Shown piece after piece: positions 46,556-57,758 of a DNA stretch of 64,000 nucleotides. Numbering within the stretch: position 1 is the first letter of the stretch; the number at the start of each line of letters is the position of its first letter. Where the stretch lies: contig CM066315.1 of NCBI GenBank assembly GCA_033807775.1, forward strand, positions 59,922,820-59,986,819. Direction: 5' to 3'. The notes beneath the pieces were generated by a model. That model had not been told where the DNA came from. It did no database searches and saw only the letters and a list, made by a program, of their open reading frames with translations. The translations under genes were made by a program, and so were the position numbers. The stretch comes from Saussurea involucrata (Eukaryota > Streptophyta > Magnoliopsida > Asterales > Asteraceae).

Positions 46556-48829
46556 CTAGTGTTGCAACCGCGCGTTGCGCGGTAGTGTAAATAACTTGGG
46601 TAGTAATATAAACATTGTTCATATGATAAATGTTAATTGTTAAATATGATAATCCACAAACGTTATACAAATTATTTGTAGAAATCATTAGAATTTAGTT
46701 AGTGGAATTTTAATATATATATACACACACACACACGCACACAAACACAAACACGCACACGTACATAATAGGTTTTTTTTGTAATTAATGGTATAAATGA
46801 ATGATTGACTTAATTTAATCTAAACTTAATTATATATTTTCTAACAAAAATACTGTCTCATTAAACTTGGGGTTTAACTTTGCTAAATATCTTATTATCA
46901 ATAATTCTTTTTGATTTAATGATAAGTTTCTCCAATTAATGGGAAATTAATTCAGAATATGTTTTATCACAATACTAATAGTTTTGATTATATTGATTGT
47001 GAAATAAAGTATAATAAAAGTTTTAAAAAATGATATTGATTGTTATGTAATAAAATATGAAATTGAAAGGCTTTAGAAATTAATGTGTTGAGTTTAGATT
47101 AAAATTAAATCAAAATAAGAGGAAGAAAATATAAAAATGGTTGAACCTTTCCATCAATTATTTTATCATATATATTAATTTAAGTATTAAACTGTCATAA
47201 GTATTTCATTTATGTATATTGATTCATAAGAAATAAAAGAAGAATATGAAAGGTTAGATCAATTAATGAGGTATAATTATATTATAATAATCACAACATA
47301 CATGAAAATTTTAGTCAATTAATGAGATATATAGATTTAAAAAACTAAAAATTGGATAAGAATAAAAACAATCATCAAAACATTTTTAAAATGCCAATAA
47401 ATATTCTTTTACCTTATAATAATATATTTATGTATTGATTGTTGTGTAAATAAAATATGAATGGTAAATAAAGCTAAATTGTTTTCAATTATATTGGTTG
47501 TTAAAATAACAAATTAAACTGTAAATAAATATACACATATAAATTAAAAAATAGCTTTTAGTTATACTGATTGCTGTAAATTAAAAATAAGGGTAAATAA
47601 ACGTTACATGTTAAGTTAATAAAAAACAATAAATTTTTTTATTCATATTTGTTATGTAAATTAAAAAAACTAGTAATCAATGTGTTAAGTTTAGAAAACG
47701 AAAAGTATATGATATATTTTTAATTTAAATTAATTCATAACTTGAAGAAAATAGTAAATAATATTTCAAATTCTCTCAAAATGCAATATCATCTATGAAA
47801 AAATAAAAAGTAAAACTATTTTTTTAAAGCTTATAAGTAAACCACGATTGATCATGAAAAGAACTTTGATGAATTTTTTGAGGATGAACTCATAGACATC
47901 ATAAATTGTCAAATTTTTCACAATATCAATAGATTTTTTTTGAAGTAGTCAAAATTTAACGCAATTACCAATCACGTATAAGTGGTTAATGTCAACAAAG
48001 TTTAAATTTGAAAAAAAGTTATTTGATCATGTAATCACAAAATATCAAAATTTATTTGGATGTATCTGATTTAAACGTAAAAACAATTGTCGTAGGATAA
48101 CAACAAACCCAACAATATGTAAAAGAAAAAATATGTAATAACAAATCACATTTGTGTGGAGAATATAATTATACATACCTGATTAAAATCTTTCATGTCT
48201 TCTTCAACTTTCATCCGACCAAAACAATTTCTAGGATTTCAATACAATTTTTCTTGAGGTAGTCAAAAAGTAACGCAATTATGAATCACGTATATATGGT
48301 TAATTTCAATGGAGTTTAAATTAAAAAAATATCAGATCATGTAATCACAAAATATCAAAATTTTACTTGAATCTATATGATTCCGACGTAAACACACATG
48401 TTTGATGATAACAACAAATACAAAACATGGAACTGAAAAAACATATAATAACAAATCACATATTTGAGAGATAGAGTATATACATACCTATCTTAAATCT
48501 TCAATGTTTTCTTCAACTTACATTTTCTTCATCTCTCACCAAAGGAATTTGTAGTGTTTTGCATTGTGTGAAAAACAAATTTCATTAAAGAATAAGACAA
48601 AGTAATTGAAGAAGAATATCAAGAGTTGGAGGTTAAACTTAGGCATCCAAAATTACAAAGAAATCCATATTAATATGAATTACACATTTTCCATATAGGG
48701 GCGGAAAAGTCTTATTACATATTCAACATTTAAAAAAATCAAAAAATTGAGAAAATAGATAGAAGGTATTCTAAGCCTTAGAGGATGCCACCTCATCCTT
48801 CTTGGATTTTGCTTTTATATATATAAAGA
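46556..48829 (-). mobile_element. Helitron H2, non-autonomous
   Basis: Minus orientation. The 5' end is TCTTTATATATATAAAAG at 48829. The 3' hairpin ACCGCGCAACGCGCGGT (46568-46584) is followed by TGCAACACTAG, ending at 46556, and then T. It sits between A and T of the HA 5' end. 2,274 bp, very AT-rich, without Rep/helicase and without any supported gene. Confidence 0.8.
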
Positions 48830-48835
48830 TATAGA

Positions 48836-49273
48836 TTTAATTAAAATATCCAAAGTTTGACTTACCAAAATACCCATTTCTCTCCCGAATTTTCCGAAAT
48901 ACCCATAAATCCCGTGATGGGTCCCGCGATCGCGGGATAGGGCACACGTGGCCCGCTATTTTGGCCAAAAAGTCCCGAGGCACCCCCAACTATGCCCGCG
49001 GTTACAATTTTCGTCCCTCCCCGCGACTGACCCCACGATGGGACAAAAAAATTGCAATTTTGGTCCTTTTTGCACAAATCTTTGCATGCTTTTACTGTTT
49101 TTTCCACAATTATTGTACTTTTGAAGACCAATTTGTGGTTCAAATTCACTGGCATGTTTGAGATTTCATCCATAAATATTAGTAAAATGCAATTCATAAT
49201 TCACACCATTCTATCCTTCTTTCTTGCTTTCTTTCACTTGCTTTCTTTGTTGCTTTCTTTCTTCAGTAAACAA
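48836..49273 (+). promoter_or_regulatory. Left TIR of MULE-2 with promoter and leader
   Basis: Together with 33882-33886 this is the left TIR. It matches the right TIR (about 53540-54035, reversed) over more than 400 bp, including CCGCGATCGCGGGATAGGGC, TTTTGGCCAAAAAGTCCC and the leader (CATCCTTCTTTCTTGCTTTC). It ends right before the ATG at 49274. The same TIR sequence precedes the transposase ATG on the other side, so both genes should share one promoter type. Confidence 0.75.
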
Positions 49274-49622
49274 ATGGCATCGTCATCTAACCCATCGTCT
49301 ACACCTGAAAGACTGCCACCTAAACTCCAGATGGCGATAGCAGAAAGGGAAAAGGAGATAGACCAACTGATAGAAGAGTGGAAACAGATGATGGCCAGGA
49401 AGGAAGTCCACTTGATAAGGATCGAAGTGGAAGAAAAGGAGATCAAAAGGATGAAATGGGATATAAAAGATAGGGAGGCTCGTATTCGTCGAGAAAAAGA
49501 AGAAATTCACCACATTTTGCAAGACTTCGCAATTCTTCAAGCGAAGGTAAGCGACAAGCAAAGTTGGATTGTTGTTTATGTGTTGTTGTTTTGTACTTTT
49601 CCAGTTCGACATTGTTCAGTAG
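49274..49622 (+). CDS. Small coiled-coil protein gene at the left MULE-2 TIR
   Basis: ATG 49274 follows the TIR directly. The first exon (49274-49546, 91 codons) encodes a Ser/Pro-rich start and then a strongly charged heptad helix (about residues 18-85, rich in Glu, Lys, Arg and Ile). A GTAAGC donor follows. A TTTTCCAG acceptor at 49604 would add FDIVQ and a stop (49605-49622), giving about 96 residues. Unspliced, the frame runs to 49744 with a hydrophobic tail, which I think is artefactual. No known family is recognised. By position it is like mudrB in MuDR, but no similarity to MURB is claimed. Confidence 0.5.
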
Positions 49623-49698
49623 GTGGTGGTACAGGTGTTGCTTTAGTACTTTGTTGTTTATGTGTTGTTGTTTTGTACTTTTCCAGTTCGACATTGTT
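49561..49698. repeat. 52-bp direct repeat after the coiled-coil exon
   Basis: TTGTTGTTTATGTGTTGTTG ... TTTTCCAGTTCGACATTGTT occurs twice, starting at about 49569 and 49652. The repeat duplicates a potential splice acceptor, so alternative ends of the small gene are possible. Confidence 0.8.
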
Positions 49699-49887
49699 GT
49701 TTCGTTCCTTTCCTGTTTGTATGTTGTTGTTTAATTTGTCATGAATAAAGGTCTTTAATTTGTCTGAAAAGTAGTGTTTAAGTAGTCTGAAATTTGTCTA
49801 AAAAGTGGTTCATATTAAAAATACAACTCATAGATGTTATACAAGATTATTTCATAACAAACACATACTAATCAATACAATACAAAA

Positions 49888-50316
49888 TTATCCAAATTTA
49901 AGGCTACGACTAGACGATGGTTTGGTTTTTGACAATCCGGGTCGACTTCTTACATGCTCTGGCGAGACGAGTCTCAAAGTGTTAAGCTCCACTTTCTCGA
50001 TGTACACTTCAATCACAGTATGGCCGTTAACATACTGGCGTATGTTGGCTACATCTTCGTCGGTACTCAATTCTACCAGTCCAGTCAAGAAGTCTGCATT
50101 CGGCCTCTTAAAATACAACCTATTATATTTTGGTTCTTCATAGTCCAGCTCTTTCATGATCTGTTCAAACAGTTGCATAGAAAGATCCTCCACATCTAAC
50201 ATGTCAACATAAATTTCTAGACCACGGAAATAATGTCTTTTGGGTGGTTCCGTGAAGTACCCACATGGTGGACTTTCATGGTGAACAACTTTGGATATGC
50301 ATCTGTTGATGAACAT
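49888..50316 (-). CDS. PB1-like domain protein in MULE-2
   Basis: A 142-codon minus-strand frame. The middle part (about residues 22-112; HYFRGLEIYVDMLDVEDLSM and HTVIEVYIEK) resembles the PB1-like domain found in many plant transposon-associated proteins. The C-terminus is basic, Ser/Pro-rich. The first codons may come from an upstream exon, since an AG-rich splice-like site stands close to the start (50290-50320). It lies downstream of the transposase gene on the same strand. Its role is unknown. The transposase N-terminus also looks PB1-like, so the two may have a common origin. Confidence 0.55.
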   Translation of the reverse strand: MFINRCISKVVHHESPPCGYFTEPPKRHYFRGLEIYVDMLDVEDLSMQLFEQIMKELDYEEPKYNRLYFKRPNADFLTGLVELSTDEDVANIRQYVNGHTVIEVYIEKVELNTLRLVSPEHVRSRPGLSKTKPSSSRSLKFG

Positions 50317-50871
50317 TAATTAATATAGTTAGTTCGTAAAACAACGGTAGTAACAAGCAAAACTCAATGAAACATGCACACTAACCATATAACTCTTTGC
50401 CAGTGTCTGAAAGCGATTCAGATAAACGCCTAAAGCACCAAACATGAAGGTTTGGGGATGCCATGTAAGAATACGTTAACGAATAATATGTTCTCGTATA
50501 TGTGTTTTACGAATAATCTAGCATGGGTTATTTATAGGCAAATGTGGATGCTTTTACTGCACTTAGGTCCCTGTCTTTGCTCTAACACAACTTAAGTCAC
50601 TGTCTTTGCTGTAACACAACTTAGGTCCCTGTCAATGCTATCATATGATATAGTTCTATATAACCATTACTATTCCCTCCATTTAGACTACTACCATTAC
50701 TATTCTCTCCATTTAGACTACTACCATTATGATCATCATCCCATGTTCTGTTTCAAGTACCTTTCAAAAGATAATTGGTCCCAATCAAGGGAAATCAATG
50801 TTCAGATCAACGTACATAAGTTATGTTTGATAAATTACAATGCACTAAACATACAATATTTATCGTCCCAA
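50317..50871. other. Spacer between PB1-like gene and transposase
   Basis: AT-rich with short repeats: ACTTAGGTCCCTGTC variants at 50562-50632, CTCCATTTAGACTACTACCATTA twice at 50678-50727, and GTCCCAATCAAGGGAAATCA at 50777 and 50867. No gene. Confidence 0.5.
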
Positions 50872-53533
50872 TCAAGGGAAATCAACGTTCAGATCAACGG
50901 TATCATATGATATAGTTCCATGTGGTTCAAGCTCCGACGGGCCTGCGGTGTTACTTAGTTGACTGCTTGTGCGTCTACTCCTTGGCACGGTTGAAGGGGC
51001 GGGATTTGGACACTCTCCACGAGTATGTCCTACGCATTGGCACCGAGTACATTTTCGTTGTATCGAACCTTCACCACGTGATGGACGTCGGTTGTTCTTT
51101 CTCGGTCTCCCAGCTTTGTTCTTATCGTTTAAAGGTGGATAGCATGGCGGAAGGGGGTCGGGTGGATACACCCATGCTTCAGGGGGTCCAGCTGGATTTA
51201 TTACCTCTGCGTATGTTCTTCGGTAAGTTTCGGACGGGAAGAAAGTTACAACCAAGGCACTGCAATCTCTACGACCCATATATCTTGCCGCAACAATGGC
51301 ATGACCGCACGGTAACCCATATTTTTGCCATTGGAAACACGAACAAACATGGTCGGTCATATGGATAGTCACGTGAAGATGGTTATCCTGAACCTCGTAC
51401 CTCCCATACCCGATTTCGTTTACCCTCCATGTCGACGCGTGACGCGCCCTGAAGAGAACTATCTCCTCCGCCTTTGGTGTGAGTCTATTTTGCAGCTCAG
51501 CTCCTTTTCGGCGTCGAAGTTGGTACCACTCTTGTTGAAAGCTCCGAAAGTAGTCCATAAGAGTAACAATCGGACATCTACGCGCAAAATGGGAGAGTGC
51601 ATTCACCGACTCTGCACTATTGGAGGTCAGAATGTCATACCGTTGTGCAGGAAAATGGGTCGCGGACCACCTCTCCGGTCCAACATCGTCCATGACTTTG
51701 GCTGCTTTGTCGGCACTAACTCGTAGAAGATTCATGTACCGGTCAAACTCCCGATCCGTATATGCTCTGCATGCCTTCCAGTAAACATCCTTGTAGGTGG
51801 TAATACGTTTGTCCTGGGTTTTGGCGTTCATCTCCAAATGTCGACAACATAAGGCGTGGGGGGCGTTTGGGTACATGGCAGAGATTGCGGCGCTTATGGA
51901 AGGAGCCCTGTCGGACATAAACACCAACCCTTGCGGGTCTCCGATAGCTTGTCTCAACATGGACAGAAACCAAGTCCACTCGTCCCCGGTTTCGGACTTG
52001 CCTACTCCGAAAGCTACTGGAACGATGGAGTTATCCCCGTCCATGGCAACCGCCAGGAACATTATACCCAAGTAAGGGCCCTTTAAATGGGCAACGTCTA
52101 TTACCAGGACACGACGCAGATTTTTTAGAAATGTGCAGATCTGCAAAAACATAGGTGGTTTCCCTTTGTAAATGTTATAGTTTATAATGTGTAAACATAT
52201 GACGTGTTAAAATACGTACTGCGGGTCCATAGGCAGCGAAGCACATCTCAAACCGTCCATGTGAATCGGTCCTTAGCTAGGTGACAGTACCTGGATTCTG
52301 CAGCTGCAAATTATATAAATATGATGGGAGTCGTTCATACGACTCCTCGAACGTGCCTCTCACCAATAGCAGTGCCCTGCATCGCGCACGCCAAGCTTGG
52401 TGGTAACCAATCGTGACGCCGAACTGCTGGTGTACATCGTCCATGATGTCCTTTGGACGCAATGACCTGCTATCATCAAGAAATTGGTCTTTCAGTATCG
52501 CACCCAAAGTCCTTTTGGTGGCTTGTTTGTGGTTGGGATTCAGTTGCATCCTCGTACAAGTGTGTACGTCGTCCAACTTTCTATTAAGTAACGCCCCTCC
52601 TTTCTCTCCCGCGGGCCTCGCGTACATCCTCCAATTACAGTTTTCTCTCGCACATTCAACTACGTATCTGCCTTTGTCGGATCTCGGCGTGACACTTTTG
52701 AAACCCTCTTCCATGAACTTAAGTCCGACCTGACTTGCCAAGTGATCCTTCGAATCAAATATCTGACCTACTTCTAACCTTAAACTGCGATTATAAGGTG
52801 CAGGTTCGTAGGTTTGTGTATGGGTATTCTGGTCTGGAAGAATAGGGGGCATATCAAAATAGTCATTTAACTGACTAAATGATTTATTACTAGGGGTATA
52901 TTCTTCGTGATCATCACTATCGGTATCTGATCCGTCTATATCAGCATTACCCATTTTGAAAACATAGGTTTCGTCATCAGCAACTCCAGCACAACGTCCT
53001 TCTTGTGGTTGTTGTTGTTGCGTCTCCGGAACATAATCAGGAATACAGTCGTTAAGACCATATGCATGATCCAAATGAACTGCTGGGCCATAGGAAGGGT
53101 GAAATTGAGAATCAGGCTGCTCCATTTGGAGGTCTTCGTCATCAGCATCGTCATCACCGTCGTCGTCACCGTCGTCGTCACCTTCGTCGTCACCTTCGTC
53201 ACCGTCTTCGTTGCACACCGAGGATTCGGCATACATATAAAGTAATGGAGGTCTTTTTGATTCGGCTGCAAAGTGCATAAAACCAAAGATATCCCCATCG
53301 TTACATAACTCCACAAATGACCCATCATCATTCTTGAACGCTAACTTGCAAACAGCCGAAGGGTCGATTTCACATTTTTGCATGGCGTATGCAACAAACT
53401 TCTGATAAGAAAAGTTTACTGGCAATTTTACACCATGCTTAGATTTATAAGCAAAATTCCACTCATTGTTTTCTTCCACCCATTCACCATCGTAAAAGAA
53501 TTATAACCTAGCTTTTGCAACAGATGAACTCAT
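50872..53533 (-). pseudogene. MULE-2 transposase (MURA-like), two nonsense codons
   Basis: ATG at 53533 lies directly inside the right TIR. Exon 1 is 53533-52220 and exon 2 is 52140-50872, with a 79-bp GT-AG intron (GTACGT ... TTTGCAG). The N-terminus is PB1-like, then an Asp-rich tract (about 53110-53210), then the MuDR DNA-binding domain (CARENCNWRMYA ... HTCTRM). Next is the MULE transposase core with RVLVIDVAHLKG (Asp), FMSDRAPSI (Asp) and CCRHLEMN, then a SWIM finger (CSCFQWQKYGLPCGHA) and a CCHC knuckle (CTRCQCVGHTRGEC). TAA near 53503 and TAG near 52265 interrupt an otherwise open frame of about 860 codons. The protein would bind TIRs and cut and join the element's ends. As written it is inactive. 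Confidence 0.88.
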
Positions 53534-53539
53534 TTTTTC

Positions 53540-54035
53540 AGTGGTATCTCAAAAACAAAATACTGAAGAAAGCAAGAAAGAAGGATGGAATGGGTGTGAG
53601 TTATGGATTGCATTCTGCTGATATTTATGGATGAAATCTCATTGAGGAAGATGAATTGCAACCACAAATTGGTCTTCCAAGTACAATGATTCAACATTGA
53701 TGTAACATGCCAGTGAATTTCAACCACAACTTGGTCTTCAAAGTACAATAATTGTGGAAAAAAACAGTAAAAGCATGCAAAGATTCGTGCAAAAGGACCA
53801 AAATTGCAATTTTTTGTCCCATCGCAGAATGGTCGCGGGGAGGGACGAAAATTATAACCGCGGGCATAGTTGGGGGGTGGCGCGGGACTTTTTGGCCAAA
53901 ATAGCGGGCCACATGTGCCCTATCCCGCGATCGCGGGACCCATCGCGGGATTTATAGGTATTTCGGCAAATTCGGGAGAGAAATGGGTATTTTGGTAAGT
54001 CAAAGTCAAACTTTGGGTATTTTAATTAAATTCCC
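53540..54035 (-). promoter_or_regulatory. Right TIR of MULE-2 with transposase promoter
   Basis: The long inverted repeat partner of 48836-49273. A partial inner duplication (ATTGTACTTGGAAGACC and ATTGTACTTTGAAGACC, 53660-53755) makes it longer than the left one. It leads directly to the transposase start codon. Confidence 0.75.
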
Positions 54036-54044
54036 TACATTAAA

Positions 54045-54537
54045 ACCACGTTTGAGGTCAAAAGAGGCACCATATAAAACAATCAAGAAATTTTACTCGT
54101 TAGAGTTTCTAGCCAATAAATTTTATGATCAAATATCAAATAGATGGGTAGATATATATATTACTCCACTACTAATATGTCATAATATCAAGGAGGAATC
54201 ACAACCTCATTATCGAAACCAAGAGGATGAAGTTGATCAATGTAATAGTAGAAAGTTTTCATTTCTGGATATGTAACATAGAATATAAACTGATCTCTTT
54301 TGTACAACTAAATTGTTGTGAAACAACGCGAATTCCTTTCATGCAAAACTAGGAATTTTGGTGAGCTAAAACATGCATGAAAGTTTATTATTGTTCATGT
54401 CCATGTAGTGGAATGAAAACAAGATAGTGTGCTCATGTTTGTCTTGATTGAAGAATTTTGATATTGTCTATTGTTTAACTAATATTCATGAACTATAAAT
54501 AGATTTATTTTATTAGATAAATTCAGGAAAACATAAA

Positions 54538-54607
<70 letters not shown>

Positions 54608-54702
54608 TTTTTTTTCAATGCATAACTGTTGCAATACCAAAATGATAAACAAGACCATATATTTTATTGGTGAGACGAAGAAGAAAGAATCTGTTTTAAG
54701 AT
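54045..54702. other. Copia interior right of MULE-2, non-coding
   Basis: The MULE TSD ends at 54044. An open frame to 54276 has no recognised product. A TA microsatellite (54539-54605) follows. The right end abuts the 5' LTR at 54703. No PBS matching initiator Met tRNA is obvious beside it. Confidence 0.5.
54539..54605. repeat. (TA)n microsatellite
   Basis: A pure AT dinucleotide run of about 66 bp. Confidence 0.95.
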
Positions 54703-55562
54703 TGTTAGAAAACTATGACGGAGATAACAGATTGTTAAAAACTTTTAACGGAAAAACAAATTAGTAACATAAAGTAAATACGGGTAACCGAAATGACCGA
54801 GGCCTGTGTTGGACACAGTTCCCTTAAAACAGATTCGCCGCCTAGCATCTGTTTCCCAGGGTACAACGGCCTAAGCAGATGTACTGTCGGACTTAACCAA
54901 CTTGCCTGATGTTTGAGCGTGATTACCTTTGACGGTGGGTGAAATAACCGAGGGTGATTTCCCTCTTTGGAGTGTGTGTATTTCTTCTTATGGAGACCTT
55001 TTACTTGGAGAATCTTGCTTGAGTTAGTTTTCTTCCACAAAAATTGTTGCTTTTTTCACCAAAAATACATACACATATTTATATGTGTATGTGAGACAAA
55101 TGAAAGGGTTTAAACCCCCTCAAACTTAATTAGCCACATAAATTAAGTTAATTATGAAAATTAACTAACTAATTAAATTGAATTAATCATGATATTCAAT
55201 TCAATTTAATTTAAATGGAAAACAAAAATAGATTTAATAATTCAATTTTAATTTAAATCTTAATTATAGCAAGACAAATATATCACATTTCAACCTTTAA
55301 ATAAACCATTCTCCAATTCCTCAATACACTACACACTCCTTCTCTAGAACCCTTGTATATAAGCAAGTAACTAGTTCTAGGACAACCATTTCCCACATAC
55401 TCACCTCTTTGATACCCTTTCAATGGTAATACTATAAGACTCGATTTCTCATTCACCCAATGTTCGTTTTGGACAAACGTAACGTCGTTATTCTTAACAA
55501 AAGGTAACGATCAATCGTTTAATATTTAAGTCCAAAACCGGAAAACAAGTATTTTTCCAACA
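54703..55562 (-). mobile_element. 5' LTR of the nested copia element
   Basis: 860 bp, TGTTAGAAAA to TTTTTCCAACA on the plus strand, the same family as 26747-27607. It is followed by TCTAC, which also precedes the left LTR, closing the TSD over 28.8 kb. Confidence 0.9.
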
Positions 55563-56932
55563 TCTACTCCCACGAGTAACGCCTCAAGGTCCGACACATT
55601 GGCACTACCTCCAAGGTATTAACCCAAGGCGTGGATCTAGGCGCATACCTCCAAGGTAGCGCCCAAGACTATATCCTCCTAGTGCCTACTTGACGGTTCA
55701 TCCAAAATGTAAATACCATCAAACAACTACTCCAAGTAGTACATATACATCAATGTATAACCTTCCCCAAGGACATGGTCCAACCATCTCATATAACATG
55801 TATTTCCACATGGTAGTATTAATATTTCAATCACATGCCCATTAAGCACATAGGTTTCACACATGCATACTTCCAAAAGCATATTATCATATTTAGACAC
55901 GTACCATCATGGGGTATAGCACCCAATATAACAATACCTAAGGAAATACTCAGTTTAAGACGGAATATCATCATTAAGCCATGTAGTTACTCATTAAGCC
56001 ACAAGTCAAGTCATTAAGCCCAAAACCCTCAAATAAGACAAAACCTTCCCACAATAGATATCATCAAGAAAATGTAAAGTCAAGAAGGAAACACTTCCAC
56101 ATATCATTCTTCCACTTCATTAAGCACCAAATCCCCTAAGTATGGAGAAATGAGCTCAATAGCAAAAATATGGGGCTTTTCAAGAGAAATGTTAGATAGC
56201 AAGTAAAAGAACAATTATAAGACATACAATTAGGGTCATCAAGAGTTTAAGTACTCACAATCTAGGTTTTCTAGCAAAAACCTAGAAAAGTAGAGGAACC
56301 TCTAGAGAAGTAGGGAAGAACACTTGAGATGAGAAGCTCCCAAGCACTAGTAAATGGTCTTGAATGCACCAAGTAAGATCCTTGAAGTGTAATGAATGTA
56401 ACCTAGCTTATTTAATGAGGAGAGAGGCCAAAGAGAAAGAAAATCGCACACAAAGAGCTCTCCAAACGCAACCCTAATCTGATTTGGTGAAAAGTGAGCT
56501 GAAAATCGGTCAAGGGTCATTTTTATAGTCTCAGACCCCGGGGGCGACTATGACACGACGACTATGCCCAGTGCCACAGTCGCAGGCAATGTCGCGCCCG
56601 ACCCCTACCCTACGGTACAACTTGTGCGACTATGACACGACGACTATGCCCGTGTCAATGTCGCGGGTCACAATCGCGGCACATGTACCGTAGCCACCTT
56701 CTTCTATGCGACTATGCCACGGGCGACTATGACACAGTCATAGTCGAGGGCAATGCCGCCCGGATCCTTTCCGACCCGATTTCCGCCCGTTTCGACGATC
56801 CGTCTGGCCAAGTTTCCAAGATACGTTTCCAAGTTCAAATCCAACTAATTACCGGTCTTCAAATGAATAGTTTAACGATAACAAGCATGCAAAAAGGGCA
56901 TTTTACTTACTTGAAATTTTGCGGGTGTTACA
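55563..56932 (-). mobile_element. Right part of the split solo LTR
   Basis: This continues 26263-26746 after the TSD TCTAC. It is non-coding. It includes a TATA-like ACTATAAAAATG on the minus strand (56515-56530) and U3-like repeats of GCGACTATGACACGACGACT (56536, 56628, 56707 region). It ends GGGTGTTACA at 56932. Confidence 0.85.
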
Positions 56933-57265
56933 CTAGAATACCTTGAAAGTCACTTTTTCACCGCCAAGTCTTAATGTCATCTCGCATCCCTCCATGTCAA
57001 TAAGCACCTTGCTCGTGGCCAGAAATGGTCTTCCCAATATTAACAGGATCTCATTGTCTTCATCCATATCTAGAACCACAAAATCAACCGGAAAGTAAAA
57101 CTTACCGACTCTAATCAGCACATCTTCAACTACTCCATGTGGGTGCTTTACTGATCGGTCAGCCAATTGTAATGTCATCGAGGTCGGCTTTACTTCTCCA
57201 ATACCCAACTCCCTAAAAATTGATAAAGGCATTAAATTAATACTAGCTCCTAAATCACATAACAC
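56933..57265 (-). pseudogene. Athila-like aspartic protease
   Basis: A 110-codon minus frame with LCDLGASINLMPLSI, a block FYFPVDFVVLDMDED and the flap-like ILLILGRPFLATSKVLID. This is the Athila type of retroviral aspartic protease, with Leu instead of Ser/Thr in the active-site triad (DLGA). That change is common in such sequences but would weaken catalysis if real. The frame continues across the inserted LTR at 26262. Confidence 0.85.
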
Positions 57266-57269
57266 CTTA

Positions 57270-57758
57270 TCAAAACAAATTTTTTGGATTTTTAGGTATC
57301 GAAAAACTCCCTGGATCTTGAAGCTTCGGGGGAAGCTTATGCTTGATTATAGCATTGCACTCCTCAGTAAGTGCAATGGTGGCATGGTGTTCAATCTTCC
57401 ACTTCTTGGATAAGATATGTTTCATGAACTTGAGATATGTCGGCATCTGGGTTAGTTCTTCTGCAAAAGGAATGTTGATGTGCAATTTCTTGAAGATGTC
57501 AAGAAATTTCCTGAATTGTTCGTCATCCTTTTGTGCCTTCGGTCGATTTGGAAAAGGTAGCGGTGACACATACGGGTTGACTACCGGCTTTGATGGAGGT
57601 GTCACATATTTCTCCTTTGGCTCTTTCTGATCAACAATATCATTAGAAATATCATCTTTCAGCCCAACATTTGCAGCCTTGAACCTTTCCGTCTCTACAT
57701 GCTCATTCTCGGATTTATCGATAACTAGCTCACGAGTCGAATCTTTTATCAGTTCCAT
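57270..57758 (-). pseudogene. Athila-like gag C-terminal linker
   Basis: A charged region, then the conserved block FRKFLDIFKKLHINIPFAEE and MPTYLKFMKHILSKKWKI, TALTEECNAI, KLPPKLQDPGSFSIP, which stands between gag and protease in Athila elements. A frameshift near 57268 separates it from the protease frame. Confidence 0.82.

Larger units (their letters stand above)
33887..48835 (-). mobile_element. Helitron HA inside the MULE-2 TIR
   Basis: Minus orientation. The 5' end is TC at 48835 (minus strand A|TCTATA), continued after Helitron H2 as TATATATAAAAGG at 46555. The 3' end is CTAG (33887-33890), preceded by a GC hairpin (ACCGCGC...GCGCGGT, 33899-33916) and followed by T. Insertion is between A and T as expected, and removing it restores the MULE TIR exactly. 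No Rep/helicase was found, so it is non-autonomous. It now contains MULE-1, H2 and other insertions. Confidence 0.82.
33882..54035 (-). mobile_element. MULE-2, Mutator-like transposon with transposase
   Basis: The TSD TACATTAAA is present at both ends (33873-33881 and 54036-54044). The right TIR begins GGGAATTTAATTAAAATACC (read inward). The left TIR is split after GGGAA by a Helitron and resumes at 48836 with TTTAATTAAAATATCC, so excising the Helitron restores the TIR. The element's own length is about 5.2 kb. The TIRs are long (over 400 bp) and include a CCCGCGATCGCGGG palindrome. They reach to the start codons of the transposase gene (right) and of a small coiled-coil gene (left). Confidence 0.92.

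Noticed and set aside
50922..52086. Plus-strand open frames over the transposase
   Set aside because: They are antisense shadows of a clearly recognisable minus-strand MULE transposase.
53983..54276. 97-codon plus-strand frame at the right MULE-2 edge
   Set aside because: It starts inside the MULE TIR and crosses the TSD, so it is a chance frame. The part after the TSD has no recognised domain.
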